This document shows, piece after piece, positions 1-7,800 of a stretch of 15,026 nucleotides of DNA. This stretch comes from Dehalococcoidia bacterium CG2_30_46_9 (GTDB lineage Bacteria > Chloroflexota > Dehalococcoidia > GIF9 > AB-539-J10), in contig MNYE01000024.1 in the NCBI GenBank assembly GCA_001873005.1, positions 1 through 15,026 on the forward strand. Direction: 5' to 3'. The notes beneath the pieces are model-generated. The model searched no databases and was not told the origin of the DNA. It was given only the letters and a program-made list of their open reading frames with translations. Each line of letters starts with the position of its first letter. Position 1 is the stretch's first letter. The position numbers were made by a program, and so were the translations under genes.

Positions 1-744
1 TAATTTATCTAAATTTCTAGTGCGGCTGTGGCTTAGCATTGTTGCCAATTCACCTTTATCTCCCTTTGCTATTTCGCCATAAGCTTCTGTTTCTTCGGAC
101 GTAAACGGAGTGGGTGGTGGGGATGGAGCTAATAGTTTTGGACCATTAGCCTGCCGTGTTTTTGCCTCCTCAAGAATTCTGCCTAGCTGCTCTACATTGC
201 TGGCAGCCTTCTCCGCCAACAGGAAAGTCTTATCACCATTACCTTGACGAGCCGTCTCAGCCATCTCCGCTGTCCTTCGTTGCGCAAACTGGATATAAAG
301 CTTCGCCTTATTTAAATCAGAAAAACTTAATGTCAGCCTTATCTCCTCAGAAGCAAGCTTTACACGATAAAGAGACTCACCGGGCAAAGTGTTTAGCGAG
401 GCAACCACCGTTCCTATGCCAGCAATAAAGATAACCAGCACACTGGCTAGTGCCACCACCCAGCGCCTATGCCAGATAGGAACTTTAGCTCGTTTTGGCT
501 CTGCTTTGGCAACGAGCATACCTTGAAGCTGGGAGCGGACTCTCTCTTTAAACTCAAAAGCGGGCCGAATAACCAGGGAACTTTGCCTAATAGCGCTACA
601 AATTTCAAGCAAAGGCTCTAGCTCACGAGCCTGTTCGGGATAGGTCGTGAGACAGTCCTCAATGCTTTCGCCCTGAAGCATGCGCTCTAGGCAATTATCC
701 AAAATATTCTGGATACCCTTTTTACTTAGTTTCTTACTTCTCAT
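1..744 (-). CDS. Membrane protein with DUF5667-type domain, partial (C-terminus off the left edge)
   Basis: An open frame of 248 codons runs from an ATG at 744 to the window edge with no stop. Residues 1-80 are soluble and rich in charged helices, with a segment like those N-terminal to DUF5667 in Chloroflexota proteins (LEPLLEICSAIRQ at 43-55). Residues about 96-116 form one hydrophobic segment followed by LPGESLYRVKLASEEIRL (119-136), the typical opening of DUF5667. A Pro-rich stretch (LLAPSPPPTPF, 204-214) follows the helical outer domain. The ATG overlaps the last 11 bases of the upstream sigma gene, which implies translational coupling. The likely role, inferred from this pairing, is a membrane-bound partner of the ECF sigma factor, with residues 1-95 inside and the DUF5667 part outside. 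There is no zinc-binding HxxxCxxC anti-sigma motif, so a standard ZAS anti-sigma factor is not supported. The family's biochemical role is unknown. Confidence 0.8.
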   Translation of the reverse strand, partial: MRSKKLSKKGIQNILDNCLERMLQGESIEDCLTTYPEQARELEPLLEICSAIRQSSLVIRPAFEFKERVRSQLQGMLVAKAEPKRAKVPIWHRRWVVALASVLVIFIAGIGTVVASLNTLPGESLYRVKLASEEIRLTLSFSDLNKAKLYIQFAQRRTAEMAETARQGNGDKTFLLAEKAASNVEQLGRILEEAKTRQANGPKLLAPSPPPTPFTSEETEAYGEIAKGDKGELATMLSHSRTRNLDKL

Positions 745-1270
745 TGCGCATCATCTTTCTTAATGCCATTATGCCATTATATTGTAGAGCTTTCACCGTA
801 CCCGTGCTTTTGCCCAAAACCTTAGCTACCTCAGCGAGAGAAAGTCCGGCACCAAAACGAAGGGAAATCACCTCATGTTGCGCCGGAGATAGCCTCTTTA
901 TATTCTCATTTAATTCCTCAATTTCAAGCTCATGCTCAGCAATAAGCTCCGGGCTGGGTGCGTCAATGCGTATGTTGTCATCCCAGTATTGCCTCTCTCG
1001 TTTGCCTTCTTTTCTCAAATAATCAATCACACGATTATGGGCAATACGAAATAGCCAGGAAGTAAAGGGCAAATTCTGCCATTTATAGGAGCCAATCGCC
1101 GCCAAAGCTTTAACAAAAACCTCCTGAGTTAAGTCCTCAGCCTCAGCTCGATTTCCCAATCTGAGGTAAACATAACGATAAATTTTAGCGAAATGTTCCT
1201 CGTAAAGCTGGCCAAAGGCTTCGCTATCACCCCCTATTGCTCGAGAGACTACATCTCTTTCGATAGACAT
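734..1270 (-). CDS. RNA polymerase sigma factor, ECF (sigma-70) family
   Basis: This 178-residue protein has the ECF two-domain layout. Region 2 is at about 16-90 (AFGQLYEEHFAKIYRYVYLR, AEDLTQEVFVKAL, then FTSWLFRIAHNRVIDYLRK, which binds the -10 element). Region 4 is at about 118-172, with the helix-turn-helix LSLAEVAKVLGKSTGTVKAL that reads the -35 element. It directs core RNA polymerase to a small regulon. I chose the ATG at 1270 because the protein then begins with the usual short lead-in before region 2. A longer frame from a TTG at 1384 adds 38 residues with no family resemblance. No Shine-Dalgarno precedes 1270. The gene overlaps the DUF5667 membrane protein gene by 11 bp, so the two are probably co-expressed. 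A perfect inverted repeat covers the start codon. The regulon and the inducing signal cannot be told from the sequence. Confidence 0.9.
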   Translation of the reverse strand: MSIERDVVSRAIGGDSEAFGQLYEEHFAKIYRYVYLRLGNRAEAEDLTQEVFVKALAAIGSYKWQNLPFTSWLFRIAHNRVIDYLRKEGKRERQYWDDNIRIDAPSPELIAEHELEIEELNENIKRLSPAQHEVISLRFGAGLSLAEVAKVLGKSTGTVKALQYNGIMALRKMMRNEK

Positions 1271-1285
1271 CACAACGATGTCTAT
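1263..1285. promoter_or_regulatory. Perfect 9-bp inverted repeat over the sigma factor start codon
   Basis: The arms ATAGACATC (1263-1271) and GATGTCTAT (1277-1285) are exact reverse complements separated by 5 bases (ACAAC). On the minus strand the start codon of the sigma gene (1270-1268) lies in the downstream arm, and the upstream arm touches a TATAAT at 1289-1284. In DNA this could be a dimeric operator across the transcription start. In RNA it would be a hairpin hiding the start codon. Both roles are inference. Confidence 0.5.
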
Positions 1286-1289
1286 TATA
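1284..1289 (-). promoter_or_regulatory. Candidate -10 element of the sigma factor gene
   Basis: A consensus TATAAT reads on the minus strand here, 13 bases before the ATG. No good -35 lies 16-18 bases upstream (the region is C-rich), and there is no extended -10 TG. If it is used, the mRNA would start about 6 or 7 bases before the ATG, nearly leaderless, which fits the missing Shine-Dalgarno. Confidence 0.3.
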
Positions 1290-1340
1290 GAGTAAAACGA
1301 AAACGAGGGGGAAAGGTTTATATGGAGAGGGATGGGTAAG

Positions 1341-1369
1341 TTGACCATTTCTTTCCGGGCTTGTAGAAT
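1341..1369 (+). promoter_or_regulatory. Promoter candidate for the Uma2-family gene
   Basis: TTGACC (1341-1346) and TAGAAT (1364-1369) are separated by exactly 17 bases, each matching the housekeeping sigma consensus at 5 of 6 positions. The predicted start near 1376 would put the AGGAGG ribosome site (1375-1380) almost at the 5' end of the mRNA, a very short leader. Confidence 0.55.
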
Positions 1370-1386
1370 ACTGTAGGAGGACAAAG

Positions 1387-1929
1387 ATGCTCAGGACAAA
1401 GGTTAAATTTACTTACGAAGATTACGAACAACTTCCCCAGGATAAACGCTACGAACTAATGGAAGGAGAGTTTTCTATGGTACCTTCACCAGGATGGTCA
1501 CATCAGACAGTTTCGAAAAAACTTTTCCGAATTCTGGATGATTATATCACGAGCCGTAAGCTTGGAGAGATATGTTATGCACCTTTGGATGTTGTTCTTT
1601 CAGATGAGGATGTTATCCAACCTGACATTTTGTTTATTTCCAAAGAGCGCTCCCACATCATCACCGAGAAGAATATTCAGGGAGCTCCCGACCTTGTAAT
1701 TGAGATACTTTCCCCTGCCACGGTAGGAAGGGATAAAGGCTTGAAGCGCAAACTTTACGCCAAGTATGGTGTCAAAGAATACTGGATAGCTGACCTGCAG
1801 AATAAACGTGTTGAAGTGATGACATTAGGGGAGAAGGGATTTGAGACAACGCAGGTCTATCAGGCTGGAGACTCTCTTAACTCCACTTTGCTGAAGGAGT
1901 TTTCCCTCAAATTAGAGGAAATCTTTTAA
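1387..1929 (+). CDS. Uma2 family (DUF820) PD-(D/E)XK-like endonuclease
   Basis: This 180-residue protein has the full Uma2 pattern: an N-terminal FTYEDYEQLPQDKRYELMEGE (8-28), then QPDILFIS (79-86) with the family Asp-80, APDLVIEILSP (100-110) with Glu-106, and the closing KLYAKYGVKEYWIAD (122-136). The length is normal for the family. A strong AGGAGG sits 6 bases before the ATG. Uma2 proteins have a restriction-endonuclease-like fold with candidate metal-binding Asp/Glu residues. They are abundant in cyanobacteria and Chloroflexota, often in many copies, and their targets are mostly unknown. It is divergent from the sigma gene and convergent with the zinc-ribbon gene, so it is probably transcribed alone. 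No antitoxin, methylase or transposase partner is adjacent. Confidence 0.9.
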   Translation: MLRTKVKFTYEDYEQLPQDKRYELMEGEFSMVPSPGWSHQTVSKKLFRILDDYITSRKLGEICYAPLDVVLSDEDVIQPDILFISKERSHIITEKNIQGAPDLVIEILSPATVGRDKGLKRKLYAKYGVKEYWIADLQNKRVEVMTLGEKGFETTQVYQAGDSLNSTLLKEFSLKLEEIF

Positions 1930-1934
1930 ACAAG

Positions 1935-2018
1935 ACCGAGAAAGATCTGCCAATGGACAAGGTAAAACAGATCTTCAAGGATGCTACCTCGCCTTACAAG
2001 AAAGCGATAGCAGGCTAA
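1935..2018 (+). other. Possible remnant of a protein C-terminus after the Uma2 gene
   Basis: In a different frame from the Uma2 gene, 27 codons read TEKDLPMDKVKQIFKDATSP and then YKKAIAG before a TAA at 2016-2018. The composition looks protein-like, and the only ATG (1953) would give a 21-residue peptide with no ribosome site. I do not recognise the family. It could be debris of an older gene or chance. No clear intrinsic terminator is seen between 1930 and 2023. An AGGCT/AGCCT stem at 2012-2023 lacks a T run. Confidence 0.15.
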
Positions 2019-2023
2019 AGCCT

Positions 2024-2506
2024 TTAGGAAACTTTGCCAGCCTGCTTCTCAGCCCAGTTGCCTATCCAGGGTAGCTTCCACATTTTCCCGCTGTACGCTA
2101 GAAGCATAAGGGCAATCCATAGGCCAACAATTACAACCCAAAGAATGACGTTAAGGACATGCACAAACCCCCATAGTCCAAGCGAAAAGGTAGCTAGTGC
2201 AATACTACCAAGGATCGATATAACAATCTGAACCACGGACAATATCCCGAACGTCATGATGGATTGCCAGGCATGGAATTTGACAAATTTACTCTTCTTC
2301 TCAAGTACCACAAAAACTATTCCCGTTACCCACGTAGCCACGTAGCAAAGAAGCCCGGCTACATTGGCTGACATCCCGGTGCTGCTCTCCGCTCCTGGTT
2401 TAGCTGGAACTTCAGGTGGCTTGGCAGCAATACCAAGCTCAACACCGCACTTAGAGCAAAACTTAGCAGCCTCGGGATTTTCGGCACCGCATTTAGAACA
2501 AAACAT
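2024..2506 (-). CDS. Zinc-ribbon and DUF4870 domain membrane protein
   Basis: This 160-residue protein starts with a short zinc ribbon whose four ligands are Cys-3, Cys-6, Cys-17 and Cys-20 (MFCSKCGAEN, KFCSKCGVEL). A flexible Pro/Ala linker follows (26-44), then three hydrophobic segments at about 47-68, 80-107 and 111-137. VKFHAWQSI (75-83) between the first two is the DUF4870 signature. The architecture is common in bacteria and archaea and the function is unknown. The ribbon would lie at the membrane face, probably cytosolic. The start is certain, because AGGAGGTG lies 4 bases before the ATG (2518-2511 on the minus strand). It is divergent from the radical SAM gene. No convincing promoter was found. 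Confidence 0.88.
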   Translation of the reverse strand: MFCSKCGAENPEAAKFCSKCGVELGIAAKPPEVPAKPGAESSTGMSANVAGLLCYVATWVTGIVFVVLEKKSKFVKFHAWQSIMTFGILSVVQIVISILGSIALATFSLGLWGFVHVLNVILWVVIVGLWIALMLLAYSGKMWKLPWIGNWAEKQAGKVS

Positions 2507-2560
2507 ATTTCACCTCCTATATATTAATTAGGGGCTTGCAAAAAACTTCACATACTTTCC

Positions 2561-2580
2561 CTTTTCCCTCAAGGGAGAGG
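2561..2580. repeat. Intergenic palindromic repeat (CCCT/AGGG core)
   Basis: CTTTTCCCT (2561-2569) and AGGGAGAGG (2572-2580) form a nine-pair stem, two pairs being G-U, around a tiny CA loop. More C/G-rich sequence follows to about 2600. It resembles the short intergenic repeats found in many Chloroflexota genomes. It lies between two divergent genes and has no T run, so it is not a terminator. The rest of the 200-bp gap holds only the promoter candidate listed next. Confidence 0.45.
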
Positions 2581-2658
2581 TTACCAGGGGAGGGATAATG
2601 TGAGGAATTCTGCAATCAACTATAAGTTTAGCACATACTACGGATATGTCAATAGTCA

Positions 2659-2688
2659 TTGAAGGTTGGAACTAAGACGGGCTATAAT
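2659..2688 (+). promoter_or_regulatory. Promoter candidate for the radical SAM gene
   Basis: TTGAAG (2659-2664) and a consensus TATAAT (2683-2688) are separated by 18 bases. The predicted start near 2695 leaves a leader of about 12 bases that contains GGAAG (2698-2702) before the ATG at 2707. Confidence 0.5.
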
Positions 2689-2706
2689 GCTCAAACTGGA
2701 AGATAA

Positions 2707-4509
2707 ATGAAGTATCCCAACGAAATTTTAAATCAAGTCACAAAGCCGGCTCGCTACACTGGAGGTGAGTGGAATTCCATCGTTAAGGATTGGAAAACAA
2801 CGCCTATTCGAATAGCATTATGCTATCCCGAAATCTATGAAATTGGTATGTCCAATCTGGCTTTGCCTATTCTTTATGAGATATTAAACCGTCAGCCAGA
2901 TGTCCTGGCAGAAAGAGTTTATGCTCCTTGGGTAGATATGGAAGCAATCATGCGAAGGCGAAATATCCCACTTTTTAGTCTAGAATCCAGGCAAGCACTA
3001 AAGGAGTTCAACATAATTGGCTTTTCCCTGGGTTATGAACTCACCTACACCAATGTACTAAATATTCTCGACTTAGCCCAAATTCCGCTCTTCAGCTCCA
3101 GTAGAGGAGATTCTCATCCCTTGATAATTGCTGGAGGAAGTTGTGCTCTTAACCCTGAGCCACTGGCTGATTTTATTGACTTGTTCGTTATTGGTGAAGG
3201 TGAAGAAATAATCTTGGAGTTATTAGAAGTCTTTCGCGAATATAGGAGAGATAAGAAGACGCTGCTGAAGCAATCTGCCCGGCTTGCTGGCATATATGTT
3301 CCCTCCTTTTATTGTGTCGATTACAATAAGGATGGGAGTATTAACAGTATTTTACCTCAGATAGCTGAAGCTAAACCAAAAATCAATCGCAGGATAGTGA
3401 CTAGATTACCTTTTCCCGTCACCAGTCCAATCGTCCCCTATATCGAGGTAGTACATGACCGTGGTAGTGTAGAAATACAGCGAGGTTGCACTAGAGGTTG
3501 TCGCTTCTGTCAAGCAGGTATAATTTATCGACCAGTGCGGGAACGCCCACACAAAGATGTAGTAACTGCGGCAGGCGAGTTACTAAAAAATTGTGGCTAT
3601 AGTGAAATATCTTTGCTCTCTCTCAGCAGCGGGGACTACTCTGATATTGACAAACTCATTACACGGCTCTCGCAGCAGTTTTATGGCGATAACTTAACTT
3701 TCTCTTTCCCCAGCTTGCGTATGGATTCTTCCGTGATAAAATTGCTCGATTTGCTGCCAGCGCGACGCAGACCAACTCTAACCTTCGCTCCCGAGGCGGG
3801 CAGCGAAAAACTACGCCGCATCATAAATAAAGGTATATCTGAGGAAACGATATTGAATACCTTAGCCTTTGTTCTGGACAAAGGATGGACAAAGATCAAA
3901 CTATACTTCATGATAGGACTGCCCGGCGAAACTCTAGAGGATATTTACAGCATTGTGGAGCTTATGACTAAAATACGCCGCCTTGGGGGAAAAATTAGAC
4001 TACATATCAGCGTCTCTATCCTTGTTCCTAAGCCTCATACTCCTTGCCAATGGCTAGCCCAAGAAACTGAGGAACAATTGCTCCCCAAATATGCTATACT
4101 CAAAAAAGAGCTAAGCCGACTAAAAGCAGGATTCTCATGGGCCGACCCTAAGACGAGTCAACTAGAGGCAGCTTTATCTCGAGGTGACCGTCGCTTGGGA
4201 CAGGTTATCCATTACGCGTGGCAGACGGGTTGCAAATTTGATGCTTGGAACGAATACTTCGACTACCACAAATGGTTAGATGCCTTCCAACAATTTGGGC
4301 TTCATCCTTCCTTTTATGCCAATCGGGAACGAGCTCTAGATGAGACTTTATCCTGGAGTCACATTGATACCGGTGTAAATCTTGAATTTTTGCAAAGGGA
4401 ATATCATAACATGTGGCAGGAAAAAGAAACTCCAGATTGCCGCTACGGAAAATGTCATGCTTGTGGATTAAATGACGGGCAGGCTAAAAAGTGTCCCATG
4501 GCAAGTTAA
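2707..4509 (+). CDS. TIGR03960-type radical SAM protein with B12-binding-like N-domain
   Basis: This 600-residue protein has an N-terminal Rossmann-like segment resembling a B12-binding domain (about 34-185: IRIALCYPEIYEIGMSNLAL, IIGFSLGYELTYTN, PLIIAGGSCALNPEPLA, LFVIGEGEE). The cobalamin-ligand DxHxxG motif is absent. The radical SAM core carries the CX3CX2C cluster motif at Cys-261, Cys-265 and Cys-268 (RGCTRGCRFCQAG). It is followed by the expected LSSGDY, TFAPEAGSEKLRR and KLYFMIGLPGE elements. The tail has four more cysteines (578, 583, 586, 596), possibly a second metal site. Length and order match the TIGR03960 family, whose substrate is not established. That family is often next to a DUF2344 (TIGR03936) protein and ribosomal genes L21/L27, but none is here. 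A weak GGAAG precedes the ATG. It lies upstream of rpoB on the same strand but is separated from it by 328 bases and separate promoters. Confidence 0.88.
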   Translation: MKYPNEILNQVTKPARYTGGEWNSIVKDWKTTPIRIALCYPEIYEIGMSNLALPILYEILNRQPDVLAERVYAPWVDMEAIMRRRNIPLFSLESRQALKEFNIIGFSLGYELTYTNVLNILDLAQIPLFSSSRGDSHPLIIAGGSCALNPEPLADFIDLFVIGEGEEIILELLEVFREYRRDKKTLLKQSARLAGIYVPSFYCVDYNKDGSINSILPQIAEAKPKINRRIVTRLPFPVTSPIVPYIEVVHDRGSVEIQRGCTRGCRFCQAGIIYRPVRERPHKDVVTAAGELLKNCGYSEISLLSLSSGDYSDIDKLITRLSQQFYGDNLTFSFPSLRMDSSVIKLLDLLPARRRPTLTFAPEAGSEKLRRIINKGISEETILNTLAFVLDKGWTKIKLYFMIGLPGETLEDIYSIVELMTKIRRLGGKIRLHISVSILVPKPHTPCQWLAQETEEQLLPKYAILKKELSRLKAGFSWADPKTSQLEAALSRGDRRLGQVIHYAWQTGCKFDAWNEYFDYHKWLDAFQQFGLHPSFYANRERALDETLSWSHIDTGVNLEFLQREYHNMWQEKETPDCRYGKCHACGLNDGQAKKCPMAS

Positions 4510-4535
4510 CAGTTAAATTTTTTGCAAAAGGAAGG

Positions 4536-4574
4536 GCGAATAATTCGCTTAAACTGGAAATTTTGTGGTATAAT
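4536..4574 (+). promoter_or_regulatory. Upstream rpoB promoter candidate (extended -10) with a palindrome at its -35
   Basis: TGGTATAAT (4566-4574) is an exact extended -10 element (TGn plus consensus TATAAT). There is no good -35. That position is instead occupied by the palindrome GCGAATAATTCGC (4536-4548), 6-bp arms around one base, a plausible operator. The predicted start is near 4581, about 257 bases before rpoB. The palindrome's regulatory role is inference. Confidence 0.45.
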
Positions 4575-4703
4575 AAAAATATTCAGGTAAAATTTTGGGA
4601 AAAACAAAATGGCTGGGATGAGCTTCCCCCGAAGTAAATTACACGCCCTCGGAAATTTTGTTTGAAATCTGGCAATAATCTTTAGGGTTAAGTAGCGGAT
4701 GAT

Positions 4704-4732
4704 TTGACAAATTTTGCTATGGGTTTTATACT
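4704..4732 (+). promoter_or_regulatory. Main rpoB promoter candidate
   Basis: A consensus TTGACA (4704-4709) and TATACT (4727-4732) are separated by exactly 17 bases, the best promoter in the window. The predicted start near 4739 gives a leader of about 100 bases before the rpoB ATG at 4838. Of the 328-base gap 4510-4837, the part between the two promoters (4582-4703) holds nothing else I can name. Confidence 0.75.
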
Positions 4733-4760
4733 GAAAGTTTACGGTATGTATTACGACATT

Positions 4761-4777
4761 TCCGCGTTTTCAGCGGA
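4761..4777 (+). promoter_or_regulatory. Small hairpin in the rpoB leader
   Basis: TCCGC (4761-4765) and GCGGA (4773-4777) can pair around a 7-base loop. No T run follows, so it is not an intrinsic terminator. It may be a leader structure or a protein site, or have no function. Confidence 0.25.
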
Positions 4778-4837
4778 TCTTAATTCCTCTTAGTCTAATA
4801 TTTTGAAAGAAATTCTTTGTTCCGAGGAGAAAGGACT

Positions 4838-7800
4838 ATGGCTATTTCTTTGGCACCTGAACATGACTTAGTAAAATCCTTCGCCAAATTGCCCGAGAGT
4901 GTCGAAATACCTGATCTTATTCAGATTCAACTCGACTCCTTTCGCTGGTTTCAAGAGGAAGGTCTGAAGGAGCTATTTGAGGAAATTTCGCCGATTCAAG
5001 ACTACACTGGCACCAGATTAGACCTCAATTTTATTGACTACGAATTCCAAGAGCCTCAGCATACAATTACCGAGTGTCAGGAACAAAGTATGACTTATGC
5101 TTCTCCTCTCTATGTCACCGTTCAAGTAGTGGTTAAAAGCACGAGGGAGATAAAAGAACAGGAACTATTCCTTTGTGATTTTCCTCTAATGACAGATAAG
5201 GGTACTTTTATCATTTCTGGGGCAGAGCGGGTAGTAGTTAGCCAACTGACTCGCTTTCCCGGAGTTTATTTTACTTTAGAAAAGGACCCTGCAACTGAAC
5301 GAGAGTCAGGCACGGCTAAACTTGTAGCGGAACGTGGAGCATGGCTCGACTTTGACACTTCCAGTCAGGATGTGATCTCAGTAAAGGTGAGTGGCAAGCG
5401 GAAAATACTTGCTACTACTTTATTGCGTGCCGTAGGCTATGAAAGTGACGATACCTTATTTTCTCTTTTCCAAGATGTAGACAATTCTCCTGACCACAGC
5501 TTTATTCGCTCTACCATAGAGCGGGATCCCTTGATTAAGAACAAGACTAGCGCTTTATTTGATATTTACCGAAAATTATCTTCCGGAGAGGCTCCCAGCC
5601 TTGATAGTGCCGAGAAACTGTTAAACAATTTCCTGTTCAATCCCAAGCGCTACAATTTAGCCAAGATTGGTCGCTACAAGATTAACAAGAAGTTGGGGCT
5701 TAATATCTCACCAGACTATACCGGCTTAACTCCCCAGGATTTGGTACAGATAATTCGCCGTCTCATTGCTATCAATAATGGTAGGGAGAGCCCCGACGAC
5801 ATTGACCATTTAGGGAACAGGCGAGCGCGGACAGTAGGCTTTTCGGTACAAAGACAATTTCACAGTGGCTTATTACGATTAGAGAAAGCCATTAAAGCGC
5901 GAGTGAGTATTGTTGGTCCTGAGGCAGCGACTCCTACCACTTTGATTAATGTTCATCCCATAGCGGCAGCGGTAAGAGAGTTTTTTGCCCGATCACAACT
6001 ATCCCAATTTATGGATCAGACCAACGCACTGGCTGAATTGACACATAAACGTCGCCTTTCTGCCATGGGTCCTGGCGGGCTCACCAGAGAACGAGCTGGC
6101 TTCGAAGTCCGTGATGTGCATTATTCCCACTATGGCAGAATTTGTCCTATAGAGACCCCTGAAGGTCCTAACATCGGCTTAATTGGGTCTTTAGCCACTT
6201 ATGCCCGGATTAATGAATATGGTTTTGTCGAAACTCCTTATCACAAAGTCATCCACGAGGTTCCCAATGTTAAAGAAGAATTGTTGGGCAGGACGATTCG
6301 AGAAGATATCGTGGATGACCAGGGTAATCTCATAGCTAAATCCGCTACACTTGTCATCAAGAAGACCGCCCAAAGACTATGCTCCCTCCCCCTCAAAACT
6401 ATCAAGGTGGTTCCTTTCGTTTCTGACCAAGTAACTTACCTAGCGGCTGATGAAGAGGAACAATATGTCATAGCTCAGGCTAATGTTGTTTTCAATGAAA
6501 GAAATAAGTTTGTTAATGAAACAGTAGAGGTTAGAAAGGGCAATAAATATTTTAGGGAACTGGCAAACAAGATAGACTTCATAGATGTTTCGCCAAGACA
6601 AATATTCGGTACTTCTGCCTGCCTTATTCCCTTTCTGGAACATGATGATGCTAACCGCGCTTTGATGGGTTGTAACATGCAACGTCAGGCAGTGCCACTG
6701 ATGCTGCCAAGAGCCCCCTTGGTGGCTACTGGCATGGAAAAAGAAGTAGCAAAATATAGCGGGCAAGTGATATTTGCTCCCGACGATGGTATAGTAACCT
6801 CAGTAACGAGCTCGCAAATTGTGATCCAGGATAAAGATGGAAAAGAGCACACATATAAGCTAAGCAAATTTCTTAGAACTAATCAGAGAACATGTATCGA
6901 CCAATACCCTCGAGTAAATAAAGGCGATAGAGTTAAGAAAGGGCAGGTTTTGGCGGATAGCTCATCCACAAACGATGGAGAACTCGCTTTGGGAAAGAAT
7001 ATCATTTGCGCTTTTATGAGTTGGGAAGGATGGAATTACGAGGATGCCATCGTTATTAGCCACAGATTGGTCAAAGACGATGTCTATACCTCTATTCACA
7101 TTGAGAAATATAAGACAGAGGCACGTGATACCGGGCTTGGACCTGAAGAGCTCACTATTGATATACCTAACATAAGTGAAGATAGCCTGATTGAACTCGA
7201 TGAGAAAGGTGTCATACGTATTGGAGCTGAAGTGAAGCCTGGTGATGTTCTAGTGGGCAAGATCACTCCCAAGGGAGAAACCGAACCTTCGGCAGAAGAG
7301 AAGCTACTACGAGCTATTTTTGGTGGCAAGGCACGTGAAGTAAAAGATAGCTCTCTCAGAATGCCCCCTGGTGAATGGGGAAGAGTGATCAATGTCAGAG
7401 TCTTTTCCCGCGATAATTATGATGAATTACCTATCGGGGTAAACACGTTGGTACAGGTATGGGTAGCACAAAAACGTAAAATCTCGGTGGGAGACAAAAT
7501 GTCAGGAAGGCATGGCAATAAAGGAGTCATTTCTGTCATTTTGCCAGAGGAAGATATGCCATTTCTGCCTGATGGCACACCTGTGGACATTGTTCTCAAC
7601 CCGCTTGGTGTCCCATCCCGTATGAATATTGGTCAGGTATTGGAAGCCCACTTAGGCTGGGCAGCTCAGGTGTTAGGCTTTAGGGCACTTAGCCCAGTTT
7701 TTTACGGAGCCGATGCCATAGATATTGAAGATGCCCTAGCCCGAGTCTGGATAGCCTGGAATGCGGGCGCTGTCAACTTTGACCCTGAATCAAGTTCAGG

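Noticed and set aside
156..428. 90-codon open frame on the plus strand
   Set aside because: It is opposite the DUF5667 protein gene, which has recognisable family features and is coupled to the sigma gene. The plus-strand product resembles nothing.
1271..1384. Longer N-terminus for the sigma factor from a TTG at 1384
   Set aside because: The extra 38 residues have no ECF resemblance and would run across the Uma2 promoter and ribosome site.
4506..4523. Terminator after the radical SAM gene (TTAAC/GTTAA then a T run)
   Set aside because: The stem is only 5 A/T-rich pairs with a one-base loop and cannot be trusted as a terminator.
4582..4703. Riboswitch or protein-binding leader before rpoB
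   Set aside because: Only weak short stems such as ATTTTG/CAAAAT (4592-4610) are seen, and no known riboswitch consensus is recognisable.
5992..6070. Rifampicin-resistance changes in RpoB
   Set aside because: Asp-393, His-403 and Ser-408 at the key positions are the sensitive-type residues.
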